Source: Sulfuricurvum sp. (lineage in GTDB: Bacteria; Campylobacterota; Campylobacteria; Campylobacterales; Sulfurimonadaceae). From it: 33,082 nt of DNA. Below the pieces are notes generated by a model. The model worked only from the letters and a program-made list of their open reading frames with translations, was not told the DNA's origin and did no database searches. The DNA is taken from positions 1 through 33,082 of the forward strand of contig NZ_JAQTUH010000004.1 in assembly GCF_028710345.1 (NCBI RefSeq), in the 5' to 3' direction. The first letter of the stretch is position 1. Every line of letters starts with the position of its first letter. The position numbers and the translations under genes were made by a program. Positions 1 through 9,828 of this stretch are shown one piece after another.

Positions 1-3000
1 AGAGACCCGTTAATATTCTCTATATTAGCAATTGTATCAATTCCATCACCTATTGTATCTTGTGCTGTGCTAACTCCTAGATTCACTTTCACACCCGCGC
101 TGGCTGTAATGTAGGTTAGGGTATCTATTCCTGTACCCCCATCGAGAAGATCGTTACCTGCTCCGCCATCTATAGTATCATCACCAACTCCGCCATTGAT
201 GGTATTATTGAAATCATTTCCGATGAGGATATTGTTTTGAGCATTACCAGTCGCATCAATATTTAGAGAACCGATTAAAGTAAGGTTTTCAGTATATTGT
301 CCTACTAAGCTAAAGCTAACAGAGGAGTTTACCGTATCGGTTCCACCACCGTTTAGTTCGATCGCTTTATCACCTACATTATCAACATAGTAGGTATCAT
401 TACCGAATCCTCCGCTCATAGTGTCAGCTCCGGCTCCACCGTTAATGCTATTGACATTATCATTTCCGCTTAGGACATCATCACCCGAACCACCGATAAT
501 ATTTTCAATATTGATCAAAGTATCGGTTGCAAATGTTGAAGTGGTAGTACCCAAAGAAAGATTAACGGTGACAGCTACAGTACTTTGAAAATAAGTAACC
601 GTATCGATTCCATCACCGCCATCAATAGTATTAATCCCAGCACCACCGTTTAGTATATCATTACCTGCACCGCCATAAAGTAAGTCATTACCCATATTAC
701 CATTTATGACATCTGCATCAATTCCACCATAAACGGTATCATTTCCTTGTCCGCCTGAAAGGGTATTTAAGCCTGCTCCGCCGTTAATAGTGTCATTACC
801 TGCACCTCCAGACAAACTGTCATTTCCAGCTCCACCAGTAATTATATTATTTCCACTATCTCCAGTAAGGGTGTCATTAAATTCTGATCCTATTAAGTTC
901 TCAACATTAATAATGGTATCAGTACCTGATCCAAGAGTGTCTTGAACAGTAAGAGCTAGGTTAATAGTAACGGCAGAGGTTGCACTAACATAAGAAACCG
1001 TATCTATTCCTGCTCCGCCATCAATATACTCATTACTGCTTGATGAAAAAAAAGTATCCTCTCCATTTCCTCCATACAAAGCGTCATTCCCACCCATACC
1101 ATCAATAATATCGTTTCCATCATTCCCTGATATTATATTACCACTACTGTTTCCATAGAGAGTATCATTAAATGTAGACCCTTCAAGATTTTCGACATTG
1201 ATAATCGTATCGATACCAGCTCCAATGGTATTTTGAGCTGCAGTGACATAAAGCTTAACGGTAACACCTGATACAGCATCATAATAATTTATTCCGTCTA
1301 CGCCTGCTCCACCATCGATAGTATCATCGCCTGCATTACCAGCAATAGTATCATGACCATCACCACCATACATAACATCGGTCCCTGCTCCACCAAGCAA
1401 AAAGTCATTCCCTGAGTTTCCATCAAGAGTATCGTCACCATCTCCACCACTAAGGGTATTCGCTCCGCTGTTACCAGTTAGGGTATTAGCAAGTTCGTTA
1501 CCGATACCATTTATATCTGCGGTTCCCGTAAGATTTAAGTTTTCAACATATTGTCCAATTAAACTAAAGCCAACAGATGCATTGATAATATCGATTCCTT
1601 CATTATTAGCTTCGATTACTGTATCACCTACATTATCAACATAGTAGGTATCATTACCAAGCCCTCCACTCATAGTGTCAGCTCCCGATACACCATCAAT
1701 AAGGTTGTCTCCACCATTTCCAGTGAGGGTATCATTAAAGTCTGAACCCATCAAGTTTTCAAAACCTGTAAGAGTATCACTACCAGATCCATTGGTAACT
1801 TGCAAAGCCGTATTAGCCAAATCAATCGATACAGAAGCTGATGCATAAAAATATGACACCATGTCAGTTCCATATCCGCCATTTAGTACATCATTACCTC
1901 CTCCAGCAAAAACAAAATCATTACCATCACCCGCTTGAATACCACAACTACTATCATTGGCACGAAGTACATCTCCATAGTTTGACCCCCATAAATTCTC
2001 AAAACCGGAAATATTATCAGGTCCTGATCCACCAGTTACTTGCCAGTTTGGATCAGCAAGATCAATCCATACACCAGCTGAAGCATACGTATAGGACAAA
2101 GTATCAATACCACTTCCCCCGTCTAAAATATCACTACCAGCACCCGCATAGAGTATGTCATTTCCTCCTGCTCCATAAAGATCATTTCCGTTACTACCAG
2201 CAATAAGCACATCTCCATAATTTGATCCGTATATCGATTCAATTCCAGTGATTGTATCTGTATCATTTCCTGATCCAATATATTGTGCGGTAGTTTTAGA
2301 GAGATCAACCCCTACTGCGGCAGATGAGTTTTCATACCATAAGTAATCCCAACCATCTCCACCATCTATAATGTCATTACCAGGATCACCATAAAAACCA
2401 TCATTACCCGCCCCTCCAATCAATGTATCATTGCCGTTTCCACCCAAGAGACTATCATTACCATCATTTCCATATATGATATCATTGCCGTCCAATCCTG
2501 ACAAAAGATTATCTGCTGAGTTACCATTAAGAACATTATCTTTGGCATTCCCCGTCCCACTTATAGAATCTATTCCGGTAAGGGTTAAAGTTAGGTATTT
2601 ATCTGCTAATGTGGTAGTCACTGAAGAAAATATTTCAAACGAAAAATTGGCAATATGACTCAATTGTGTATCACTCAATCCAGCTAAATATGCACTATCC
2701 GATAAACTCATAATGTTATTACCTAAAGTTACTGCTGTAGCCGTATCCACAGTCGGAGCATAAAAATGCATAATGCTCTTTGTCTCTCCCGGTGCTAATG
2801 TTAAGGTAAATGTTGTCGCCAAATAATCAGCACCTGTTTTTAAAACAGATGTTATTGGGGTAATGGATCCTGAACCCAATATAACATGCACTGAATTTGG
2901 ACGCGTTGTATAAAAAGAGTTCCCAACACTATACCACTGATCCGCAGTTGTGAATGTGGTATCTCCGGATGAAGTTTGAGTAACGGTTGTACTTCCATTA

Positions 3001-3338
3001 TAATAAATGTCATCCGTCAATGTTATAGTTAATGTTTTAGCAACACTATCCGTATTGGTAAAGTTTTCTATAAACCGCCCAAATCCATTTCCGATATAAG
3101 CATCTCTACTCAATATAATCTTATTGGTAGCATCCGTTGCAGTGGTTGTGTTAGCATTAGCACTGGTCACTGTTGGCACCCAATCTCCGATTGCAAATGT
3201 GATAGGCGTAGTACCGCTTACGATGGAAAGCATCGCACCTGCATCATAGATATCACTAGGAGATTGAAGTCTAACCAGCTGACCATCCAAGCCGATTTGC
3301 CAATTATTTAAACTGCTATCTGTGTAACTTAAACTCAT
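1..3338 (-). CDS. Large RTX-type calcium-binding protein, 5' part (C-terminus off left edge)
   Basis: The frame is open from the ATG at 3338 to base 1, about 1112 codons without a stop. A TAAGG ribosome-binding site (3346-3350) lies 7 bases before the ATG. The first ~255 residues (start [20 protein letters not shown]) hold no RTX motifs, have no signal peptide and belong to no family I recognise. From about residue 258 onward the protein is made of calcium-binding nonapeptides of the GGxGNDxLx type, in blocks joined by segments such as [19 protein letters not shown] and [14 protein letters not shown]. One block type, with [16 protein letters not shown], occurs twice (about + 1540-1690 and 270-440). 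RTX proteins are normally exported by type I secretion through a C-terminal signal, which would be off the window; no transporter genes are seen here. Likely an extracellular or cell-surface protein; the specific role (adhesin, protective layer, enzyme carrier) cannot be told. Confidence 0.88.
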   Translation of the reverse strand, partial: MSLSYTDSSLNNWQIGLDGQLVRLQSPSDIYDAGAMLSIVSGTTPITFAIGDWVPTVTSANANTTTATDATNKIILSRDAYIGNGFGRFIENFTNTDSVAKTLTITLTDDIYYNGSTTVTQTSSGDTTFTTADQWYSVGNSFYTTRPNSVHVILGSGSITPITSVLKTGADYLATTFTLTLAPGETKSIMHFYAPTVDTATAVTLGNNIMSLSDSAYLAGLSDTQLSHIANFSFEIFSSVTTTLADKYLTLTLTGIDSISGTGNAKDNVLNGNSADNLLSGLDGNDIIYGNDGNDSLLGGNGNDTLIGGAGNDGFYGDPGNDIIDGGDGWDYLWYENSSAAVGVDLSKTTAQYIGSGNDTDTITGIESIYGSNYGDVLIAGSNGNDLYGAGGNDILYAGAGSDILDGGSGIDTLSYTYASAGVWIDLADPNWQVTGGSGPDNISGFENLWGSNYGDVLRANDSSCGIQAGDGNDFVFAGGGNDVLNGGYGTDMVSYFYASASVSIDLANTALQVTNGSGSDTLTGFENLMGSDFNDTLTGNGGDNLIDGVSGADTMSGGLGNDTYYVDNVGDTVIEANNEGIDIINASVGFSLIGQYVENLNLTGTADINGIGNELANTLTGNSGANTLSGGDGDDTLDGNSGNDFLLGGAGTDVMYGGDGHDTIAGNAGDDTIDGGAGVDGINYYDAVSGVTVKLYVTAAQNTIGAGIDTIINVENLEGSTFNDTLYGNSSGNIISGNDGNDIIDGMGGNDALYGGNGEDTFFSSSSNEYIDGGAGIDTVSYVSATSAVTINLALTVQDTLGSGTDTIINVENLIGSEFNDTLTGDSGNNIITGGAGNDSLSGGAGNDTINGGAGLNTLSGGQGNDTVYGGIDADVINGNMGNDLLYGGAGNDILNGGAGINTIDGGDGIDTVTYFQSTVAVTVNLSLGTTTSTFATDTLINIENIIGGSGDDVLSGNDNVNSINGGAGADTMSGGFGNDTYYVDNVGDKAIELNGGGTDTVNSSVSFSLVGQYTENLTLIGSLNIDATGNAQNNILIGNDFNNTINGGVGDDTIDGGAGNDLLDGGTGIDTLTYITASAGVKVNLGVSTAQDTIGDGIDTIANIENINGS

Positions 3339-3380
3339 GACGTGACCTTATGTTTATTTTTATCTGTAAATAATTATAAA

Positions 3381-3410
3381 TATATAATCTTAAATTGTAC
3401 TATAAATCAA
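3381..3410 (-). promoter_or_regulatory. Possible promoter of the RTX gene
   Basis: On the minus strand TTGATT (3410-3405) is followed 18 bases on by TATATA (3386-3381), in a very AT-rich leader about 45 bases before the ATG. The elements are degenerate, and AT-rich leaders give such matches by chance, so this is weak. Confidence 0.3.
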
Positions 3411-3454
3411 TTTTTGTTACATCATAAGGAGTCTAGTGAGGTAAAATCAAGAAT

Positions 3455-3469
3455 TACCCGCGAGGGGTA
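3455..3469 (-). terminator. Weak hairpin after the HDOD gene
   Basis: TACCC (3455-3459) and GGGTA (3465-3469) form a 5-bp stem with a 5-base loop, 24 bases past the HDOD stop codon. On the minus strand it is followed by AATTCTTGATTTT, which is only moderately U-rich. It may be a weak terminator, leaving some read-through into the RTX gene. Confidence 0.35.
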
Positions 3470-3492
3470 TTGTTAAGAAGAAACGTTAGTAG

Positions 3493-4302
3493 TTACGCCG
3501 CGAGGATTTTTTCAACCGTCTCATCGAAAAGGTTTTGGTTCATTCCATATTCTTCGATCAACTCACGGGCATTTTTGAGGGTAGCTTCAGTCATCGTTCC
3601 ATCGAGACTAATCGCCTCTTTGGCTACTTTGAGAAATTTTGCCATCTCTTGGGTCTCAGGATCGGATGCATCTTCCGGCTCATTAGCAAAACGGATCAAA
3701 TGAACTAAATCAGGGTCAAAGTTCCATCGGTAAAAAAGAGTTGCGGTCACATCTTCAGATTTTGAACCACAGGCAATAATTTCTGCTTGTTTGGTAGTAC
3801 CCCCATTAGCTAATGCTTCACTCAACAATGCACCTTGTCCAGATTCAATCAGATAGCGACTAATAACTACTTTACCAAGTTCAAGCAAAAATGAGGCGAG
3901 TGAAAGATGTCCTAATAATGAACGATCTACTTTGGATACCCAACGGCTAACCAGTGCATTTTGGAGCTGTGCGCGTGCCAAATAGTTATTTTGAGTCATC
4001 CCATACGGAGAGAGATCGATGTCCATACAGTTATTGGCGGCAGAAGCAATCGTAAAAGTGCGTACAGTATCTTTACCCAACAACGAAATCGCTTGTGCAA
4101 CATCGGTAACGGTACGGCTTAGACCATACATCGGAGAGTTTGCGGTTTTGAGGATATAAGCGGTGATAATCGGATCATCTTTGATCGCATTTGCCATCTC
4201 ACTCACACCGCTGTTAGGATTATTATAAACCGCTTCTACTTTTTGGACGGTTTCAGGGAGCATCGGAACATGCTCTATTTGTTGCATTAACTCTGGTTTC
4301 AT
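3493..4302 (-). CDS. HDOD-domain protein
   Basis: This 269-residue protein is a single HDOD domain, a catalytically degenerate relative of HD phosphohydrolases found in bacterial signalling proteins. The family hallmarks are visible: VPMLPETVQKVEAVYNNP near the N-terminus, the AIKDDPIITAYILKTANSP core (residues ~40-58), and AQAISLLGKDTVRTF (~70-84). HD metal ligands are not evident, as expected for HDOD. There is no attached receiver, GGDEF or other output domain, so it is probably a small cytoplasmic regulator or adaptor whose partner is unknown. GGAG lies 6 bases before the ATG, and a TATAAT -10 box sits at 4341-4336. It is transcribed in the same direction as the upstream SRP RNA gene but is separated from it by that gene's terminator. 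Confidence 0.85.
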   Translation of the reverse strand: MKPELMQQIEHVPMLPETVQKVEAVYNNPNSGVSEMANAIKDDPIITAYILKTANSPMYGLSRTVTDVAQAISLLGKDTVRTFTIASAANNCMDIDLSPYGMTQNNYLARAQLQNALVSRWVSKVDRSLLGHLSLASFLLELGKVVISRYLIESGQGALLSEALANGGTTKQAEIIACGSKSEDVTATLFYRWNFDPDLVHLIRFANEPEDASDPETQEMAKFLKVAKEAISLDGTMTEATLKNARELIEEYGMNQNLFDETVEKILAA

Positions 4303-4335
4303 TTAATTCTCCAAAATAATTAACTATTTGAGAAG

Positions 4336-4341
4336 ATTATA
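4336..4341 (-). promoter_or_regulatory. -10 box (TATAAT) for the HDOD gene
   Basis: A perfect TATAAT is found on the minus strand 33 bases before the HDOD start codon, in an AT-rich region. No good -35 hexamer is seen at the right distance; sigma-70 promoters of Campylobacterota often lack a conserved -35 box and rely on upstream AT-rich sequence, so this is a reasonable candidate. Confidence 0.5.
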
Positions 4342-4405
4342 GAACATTGTAGATTAAATTTATTCTTTAATTTAAAAATTTGATGAAAGGGTGATGAAAG
4401 TGTGT

Positions 4406-4424
4406 AAAAAAGAGGAGACTCCCC
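4406..4424 (-). terminator. Rho-independent terminator of ffs
   Basis: Read on the minus strand, GGGGA-GTC-TCCTC (4424-4412) makes a 5-bp stem (one G-U pair) followed directly by six Us (4411-4406). It sits at the 3' end of the SRP RNA gene, where a terminator is expected. Confidence 0.7.
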
Positions 4425-4522
4425 ATCAGATACCTGCGGCACAAAATCGGTTTAGGTGTGCTGCTGTATTCCTACCCTGACACGATGTCCAAACAAACCC
4501 TTGCACAGGTCTAATGAAGAGA
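4412..4522 (-). ncRNA. ffs: Signal recognition particle RNA (small bacterial type, 4.5S-like)
   Basis: The minus strand carries the universally conserved helix-8 signature of SRP RNA: GTCAGG, then a GTA-GGAA-TAC stem with a GGAA tetraloop, then AGCAGC (about 4485-4460). Flanking strands pair into the long hairpin expected of the Alu-less bacterial form: ACCTG near the 5' end with CAGGT near the 3' end, and GGTTT with AAACC further in. Ffh binds this hairpin to target nascent membrane proteins to FtsY and SecYEG. The 5' end is placed about 7 bases after the TACAAT -10 box (4534-4529), and the 3' end at the terminator stem. Exact mature ends cannot be told; 5' trimming is likely. No protein gene fits this stretch. 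Confidence 0.87.
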
Positions 4523-4528
4523 GCTGAA

Positions 4529-4558
4529 ATTGTACCCGTACTTAGCTTATGATACAAT
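4529..4558. promoter_or_regulatory. Face-to-face bidirectional promoter (ffs / nucleosidase operon)
   Basis: An inverted pair, ATTGTA (4529-4534) and TACAAT (4553-4558), gives a sigma-70-type promoter in each direction. Plus strand: TTGTAC (4530-4535), 17-base spacer, TACAAT (4553-4558), predicting a start near 4565. Minus strand: TTGTAT (4557-4552), 17-base spacer, TACAAT (4534-4529), predicting a start near 4522. The -35 of each promoter overlaps the -10 of the other, so two polymerases could not bind at once. The plus-strand start would coincide with the ATG of the next gene. Confidence 0.6.
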
Positions 4559-4564
4559 TAGAGT

Positions 4565-5344
4565 ATGATTTATATTATTACCGCACTCGATGCTGAGGCA
4601 CGTGCTCTTATCGACTTTTATGGATTAAAGCGGGATATGTCACTCCCCTATACCCTCTATAGCGGGGAGGATATTCTCTTGCTCATCACCGGAGTGGGAG
4701 AAAAAAACGCCATGATGGCGGTGAGTGCCCTGCTGGGGTGGAAAACGCCCACAAGCAATGATTGTCTTATCAACATCGGTATTTGTGCCGCTGAGTACGA
4801 GATTGGGGAGGCTCTTCTCATCCATCAGATTATCACACAGGGCAAAACCTATTATCCCGATATCCTCTATCCCCATACGCTACGTGAAAGCTCCCTGCTT
4901 TGTGTGAATACACCGCAATCTTCGATAACAAACCATCCCGTCGATATGGAGAGTGGCGGAGTTTTTTGTGCCGCTGAGCGTTTTTTCAAACTCCACCAAA
5001 TGGCGTTTCTCAAAATCGTCTCCGATCATTTCGAACCGCAATCGCTCTCTAAAGAGTTGGTGATATCGCTCATCCACTCCCATCAACGCACCCTAGAATC
5101 CATCATCCAAAGCCTCTCACAGTTGTGTTCGAAACCTCCCCTTTTTAGTGAGCATGAGAGGGAGGCTATCGAAGGAGTTAAAGGATATTTCACCAAAAGC
5201 CAAGGGGATATCCTCGAGGATGCCTTCTGTTTTTTTCGTCTCAAACACCCTGCAAAACCGCTCCCACTAGAGATAGCAGAGCCCACATCCAAACACCATA
5301 GGAGTCAGTTGCATGAGCACCTCATCCACACCCTCGTCTCCTAA
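4565..5344 (+). CDS. MTA/SAH-nucleosidase-like protein (PNP/UDP phosphorylase fold)
   Basis: This 259-residue protein has the nucleoside phosphorylase fold. Key positions of MTA/SAH nucleosidase (E. coli MtnN numbering) appear kept: Glu11 in ALDAEARAL aligns with the base-binding-side Glu12, Glu129 in VDMESGG with the ribose-binding Glu174, and Asp154 in KIVSDH with the catalytic Asp197. The glycine motif ITGVGEKNA (residues 41-49) is also present. Known relatives hydrolyse the glycosidic bond of methylthioadenosine, S-adenosylhomocysteine or 5'-deoxyadenosine. A ~100-residue C-terminal part after KIVSDH is unlike the short end of MtnN (about 232 residues in total), so the substrate may differ. 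The gene overlaps the next one by 32 bases. No Shine-Dalgarno sequence precedes the ATG, and the promoter predicts a start at the ATG itself, so the mRNA may be leaderless. Confidence 0.72.
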   Translation: MIYIITALDAEARALIDFYGLKRDMSLPYTLYSGEDILLLITGVGEKNAMMAVSALLGWKTPTSNDCLINIGICAAEYEIGEALLIHQIITQGKTYYPDILYPHTLRESSLLCVNTPQSSITNHPVDMESGGVFCAAERFFKLHQMAFLKIVSDHFEPQSLSKELVISLIHSHQRTLESIIQSLSQLCSKPPLFSEHEREAIEGVKGYFTKSQGDILEDAFCFFRLKHPAKPLPLEIAEPTSKHHRSQLHEHLIHTLVS

Positions 5345-6332
5345 GCTCTTTTCCCATCTCTATATCGAGAAAGCTGTTTTGAATCATCCCCAAACACTCG
5401 CCATTCGTGCAAAATTTTCCTCCTCACACACCATCATCATCGACCATTACAAAGATGTTTTTAACCGTCCAAACCAAAGTTTCGCCGCCCAAAGTGACTC
5501 CAAAAAGCTCATCCTCGCCCGCAAAGAGGGGAAATTTTTACACGAGGGGAGCCAATACAGTGATGGGTTCGATCATGAACAGTTTTTTTATGCCTCCAGC
5601 GTGATGGGGTGTTTGTATGATTGCGACTATTGCTACCTCCAAGGGCTCTATCCATCGGCTAACACCGTGTTATTCGTCAACCTCGAAGATGCCTTTGCTC
5701 AACTCCTCCCCTATCTGGGGCGCGATACTCTGGTAGCGACATCGTATGACACCGATACGCTGGCTATCGAGTCACTAACACACCAAACATCCACGTGGTT
5801 AGAGTTTGCCCAACATCACCCCAACCTCTACCTCGAAATCCGTACCAAAAGTGCCAACATCAACGCCCTAAAAAATACGCTCCCAAATGAGCGCGTCACC
5901 CTCGCATGGACCCTCTCACCCCAAGCAATCATCGATGCGTATGAACATTCTACCCCATCACTCTCAAAACGGCTAAGTGCGATAAGCGAAGCGATAAAGT
6001 TAGGGTGGAAAGTGAGGCTCTGCGTCGATCCGATCATCCATACCGATGATTTTGAAACCCTCTACCCCCCTCTCATCGAGACGATTTTTGAGCGTATCGA
6101 TCCCAACGCTATCGAGCATTTAACACTGGGGAGTTTTCGGATGAGCCAGAGCCATCTGCGCTCACTCAAAAAACTCCGCCGTAGCGACATCGCTTTTTAC
6201 CCCTATACAGTTAAAGATGAGATGGCAACCTACCCAGAAACACTCGAAACAGCTATTTTAGAGAAAATGTTAGCAAAAGCGACTAATTTTATACCGATAC
6301 AAAGGATACGAACATGGCAACGGCAATCGTAA
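5313..6332 (+). CDS. Spore photoproduct lyase-like radical SAM protein
   Basis: This 339-residue protein carries the radical SAM cluster motif Cys100-x3-Cys104-x2-Cys107 in CLYDCDYCYLQ, which matches the CxxxCHYCYLQ motif of spore photoproduct lyase (SPL), including both tyrosines (106, 108) next to the cluster. SPL repairs the UV-made thymine dimer of spores with a 5'-deoxyadenosyl radical. Oddity: the conserved CTS motif of SPL, whose cysteine (Cys141 in B. subtilis) donates a hydrogen atom in the last step, reads Ala142-Thr-Ser here. A non-sporulating host and the lost cysteine suggest a different reaction or substrate. AGGAG lies 8 bases before the ATG. The neighbouring nucleosidase could clear 5'-deoxyadenosine; this is inference. 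The gene overlaps the next one by 19 bases. Confidence 0.82.
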   Translation: MSTSSTPSSPKLFSHLYIEKAVLNHPQTLAIRAKFSSSHTIIIDHYKDVFNRPNQSFAAQSDSKKLILARKEGKFLHEGSQYSDGFDHEQFFYASSVMGCLYDCDYCYLQGLYPSANTVLFVNLEDAFAQLLPYLGRDTLVATSYDTDTLAIESLTHQTSTWLEFAQHHPNLYLEIRTKSANINALKNTLPNERVTLAWTLSPQAIIDAYEHSTPSLSKRLSAISEAIKLGWKVRLCVDPIIHTDDFETLYPPLIETIFERIDPNAIEHLTLGSFRMSQSHLRSLKKLRRSDIAFYPYTVKDEMATYPETLETAILEKMLAKATNFIPIQRIRTWQRQS

Positions 6333-6997
6333 GTGGAACAAGCTCTGGAATCGGAGAAGCTATTGCTCAAATGCTACTCGATAATGGGTACAAAGTAATC
6401 GGTCTCTCTCGGAGCGAAGGGAGCTTAAATCACCCTAATTTTATTCACATCGCGTGTGATTTACGCCATATTCATGAGATCGAAGTGCTCAAAACATTAG
6501 AGTCCAACGATTTGAAATTACTCATCAACGCTGCCGGATTTGGACGGTTTGAACCCCACGAAGAGTTGAGCCTCTCTACTATCACCGATATGATTGCCCT
6601 CAATCTCACCGCCCCAATCGTCCTCTCAAACCTCTTTTTACGTACCCTCAAAGCCAATCAGGGGAAGATTATCAATATCACCTCTATCGAAGCAACCCGT
6701 AGTTCTAAATTTTCCGCCCTCTACAGCGCGACTAAATCAGGGTTGCGTGCGTTCGGGCATTCACTGTTCGAAGAGGTGAGAGCGAGCGGGGTCGGGGTTC
6801 TCACCATCAACCCCGATATGACCGATACGCCGTTTTTTGATGATTTGCGTTTTGGTGTCGGTGAAAGCGAAGAGAGTAAACTTTTCGCATCCGATATCGC
6901 CAAATCCCTCCTCAATCTCTTATCAATGCGCGATGGAATGTGTACTACCGAACTCACATTGAGACCACAACGGTTTGGGATTACCAAAAAACACTAA
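6314..6997 (+). CDS. SDR-family oxidoreductase
   Basis: This 227-residue protein is a classical short-chain dehydrogenase/reductase. It has the cofactor glycine motif GTSSGIG (residues 8-14), the NAAG motif (~73-76), a catalytic Ser in NITSIEA (~121), and the YSATKSG motif with catalytic Tyr and Lys (~135-139). SRSEG after the second strand, with a basic residue, suggests NADP(H) preference. The C-terminus is short compared with the usual 240-250 residues. An AAAGGA site precedes the ATG by 7 bases, and the start overlaps the SPL-like gene by 19 bases, so it is the third gene of that operon. The substrate cannot be told. The sigma-54 promoter for fliD begins right after its stop codon. Confidence 0.83.
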   Translation: MATAIVSGTSSGIGEAIAQMLLDNGYKVIGLSRSEGSLNHPNFIHIACDLRHIHEIEVLKTLESNDLKLLINAAGFGRFEPHEELSLSTITDMIALNLTAPIVLSNLFLRTLKANQGKIINITSIEATRSSKFSALYSATKSGLRAFGHSLFEEVRASGVGVLTINPDMTDTPFFDDLRFGVGESEESKLFASDIAKSLLNLLSMRDGMCTTELTLRPQRFGITKKH

Positions 6998-7014
6998 AGG
7001 AACTCTTTTTGCTT
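6998..7014 (+). promoter_or_regulatory. Sigma-54 promoter upstream of fliD
   Basis: AGGAACTCTTTTTGCTT has GG at 6999-7000 and GC at 7011-7012 with exactly 10 bases between, matching the GGAA...TTTGCTT form of RpoN promoters known from Campylobacter flagellar genes. Transcription would start near 7024. It begins one base after the SDR stop codon. Confidence 0.8.
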
Positions 7015-7038
7015 TTAGTATAACTGTAGAAAATTGAC

Positions 7039-7065
7039 TAATCTTTTAACCTTTTTGGTCGATAT
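7039..7065 (+). promoter_or_regulatory. Possible second, sigma-28-like promoter of fliD
   Basis: TAATCTTT, 11 bases, then GTCGATAT resembles the FliA consensus TAAAGTTT-N11-GCCGATAA at 12 of 16 positions with correct spacing. It lies 30 bases before the fliD ATG. The match is moderate; the sigma-54 element upstream is stronger. Confidence 0.4.
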
Positions 7066-7094
7066 TATCTACACTAAATGTAAAAGGATTTACT

Positions 7095-8753
7095 ATGGCA
7101 GTCAGTTCACTGGGAGCAGGATCGGGAGTACTTACTCAAACCGTTATTGATCAGCTTAAAGCTGCTGATACAAAATCTATCATTACCCCTATTGATAACA
7201 AAATTACTTTACAACAACAAAAAAGCAGTGCTATCAGTTTGCTAGACAGTCTACTTACCACATTTAAAAGCAGTGCCAGCGCACTAGACAATGATGCACT
7301 GTATCAAAAACGGACCGTATCGGGGAATACTAGCGGTGTGAGTGTTACCGCTAATTCTGGGGTTGACGTGCAATCTTTTTCGATTTCTAATGTCTCCTTA
7401 GCACAAAAAAATGTCTTAGAATCAGGAAGTTTTCTTTCCAATACTGCGAGCATCGCTTCGGGTTCAGGTACCATGAAAATGACAGTGGGAGGACTAAGCT
7501 ACAGCATTGATTATACATCAACAACATCCCTTACGGATCTCAAAAACTCAATCAATACTGTAGCGGGTTCGAGCGTAAGAGCCTCTATTTTACAAGTCGG
7601 AACTAATGACTACCGATTGGTTATGAATTCTCAAAAAACCGGTGCCGATCAAAATATTGTCATCTCTGATTCCTCAACGGGTACTCTTAATAATACATTA
7701 ACTTCTTATAAAGCTATTAGTTCCCAAGCTTTCTCCTCTCCCATCGATACGGTTGCTTCTGGAGCAGGTGATTTAACAGTGAGCGTAGGAGGCAGTAGCT
7801 ACAATGTCGCCTATGATGCATCTACCTCACTAGAAAATATTCGAGACCTTATTAATGCTTCTGTCGGCTCTTCGGTTGCCACTATCGATGGAAATAACAA
7901 ACTTATTTTACGTTCATCCGTAGCCGGAGATAGTGCTAGTGTCTCATTAACCGACAATTCAGGGCTTTTAGACTCTAAATTAACGACAACTACCGCTATG
8001 GATAAAATTGGGGAACTTCAAGCAGCAACCAATGCCCAATTTAAGTACAATGGGATTACCATCTCTCGTAGCAGTAATACCATCAGCGACCTAACCGTAG
8101 GGGTAACGATCAATCTTCTCGAAAATAGCGGAAGTGCTAATATCTCAATCGCTCAAGATACCCAAGCGATTAGTGACGAGATGAACACCTTTGTCCAAAA
8201 CTACAACTCGCTAACCTCACAGCTTAACAGTATGACAAGCTCCGACACTACAACCGGAACTGTCGGTATTTTTAGTGGTGACAACTCTATCAACTCTATC
8301 CGAAGAGAGATAAACCGTGTTGTAACTTCTATGAACAGTAGTGGTATGTCTCTCTCTCAATTTGGAATTGATTTAAGTGAAACAGGGACAATGAGCTTTA
8401 ATTCTTCCACATTTCTTTCCAAATTCAATACAGATACTACTGCCTCTGAGAAATTTTTAAGCGGGTATACCAAAGTTGACAGTTTAGGACATAGCACAAC
8501 AACCGATGGTATTTTTACCACTTTAAATACCATGCTAGACCGTTTTCATACAAACATGACCAATTTGACTACCAGTTCAACCAATCAAATCAAGTCACTT
8601 AATGACAATAAGACACGTTCTCAAGCATTGCTCGATGCACGTTATACCGCTATGACTGCTCAGTTCGTCCAATACGATACCATTATGACCAAATTAAAAA
8701 ATCAATTTGCATCCCTCCAAACACAAATCAGTGCATACACAACCGGTAATTAG
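7095..8753 (+). CDS. fliD: Flagellar filament cap protein FliD
   Basis: This 552-residue protein is FliD (HAP2), which forms the pentameric cap at the filament tip and guides flagellin folding during growth. The N-terminal FliD domain is clear: start AVSSLGAGSGVLTQTVIDQL, then LDSLLTTFKSSASAL and the TVSGNTSGVSVTANSGV segment. The C-terminal coiled region (about 470-552) includes ALLDARYTAMTAQFVQYDTIM, typical of the family end. The middle has two related domains, each with an SGTMKMTVGGLSYSIDY / AGDLTVSVGGSSYNVAY motif (~125-145 and ~220-240). No cysteine was seen. An AAAAGGA site lies 6 bases before the ATG, and a sigma-54 promoter lies upstream. No fliS or fliT follows, unlike many flagellar loci; the pseudaminic acid genes come next. 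Confidence 0.93.
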   Translation: MAVSSLGAGSGVLTQTVIDQLKAADTKSIITPIDNKITLQQQKSSAISLLDSLLTTFKSSASALDNDALYQKRTVSGNTSGVSVTANSGVDVQSFSISNVSLAQKNVLESGSFLSNTASIASGSGTMKMTVGGLSYSIDYTSTTSLTDLKNSINTVAGSSVRASILQVGTNDYRLVMNSQKTGADQNIVISDSSTGTLNNTLTSYKAISSQAFSSPIDTVASGAGDLTVSVGGSSYNVAYDASTSLENIRDLINASVGSSVATIDGNNKLILRSSVAGDSASVSLTDNSGLLDSKLTTTTAMDKIGELQAATNAQFKYNGITISRSSNTISDLTVGVTINLLENSGSANISIAQDTQAISDEMNTFVQNYNSLTSQLNSMTSSDTTTGTVGIFSGDNSINSIRREINRVVTSMNSSGMSLSQFGIDLSETGTMSFNSSTFLSKFNTDTTASEKFLSGYTKVDSLGHSTTTDGIFTTLNTMLDRFHTNMTNLTTSSTNQIKSLNDNKTRSQALLDARYTAMTAQFVQYDTIMTKLKNQFASLQTQISAYTTGN

Positions 8754-8763
8754 TCTGTATTAA

Positions 8764-9822
<1,059 letters not shown>

Positions 9823-9828
9823 CGTCTA

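Noticed and set aside
1841..2206. Plus-strand open frames over the two RTX-type genes
   Set aside because: They are antisense shadows of the biased repeat codons, have His/Tyr- or Val/Ser-rich nonsense composition and no ribosome-binding sites. The same applies to plus-strand frames within 20932-32193.
4303..4411. Small protein gene between HDOD and ffs
   Set aside because: The stretch is AT-rich with stops in all frames at short intervals and fits a promoter region.
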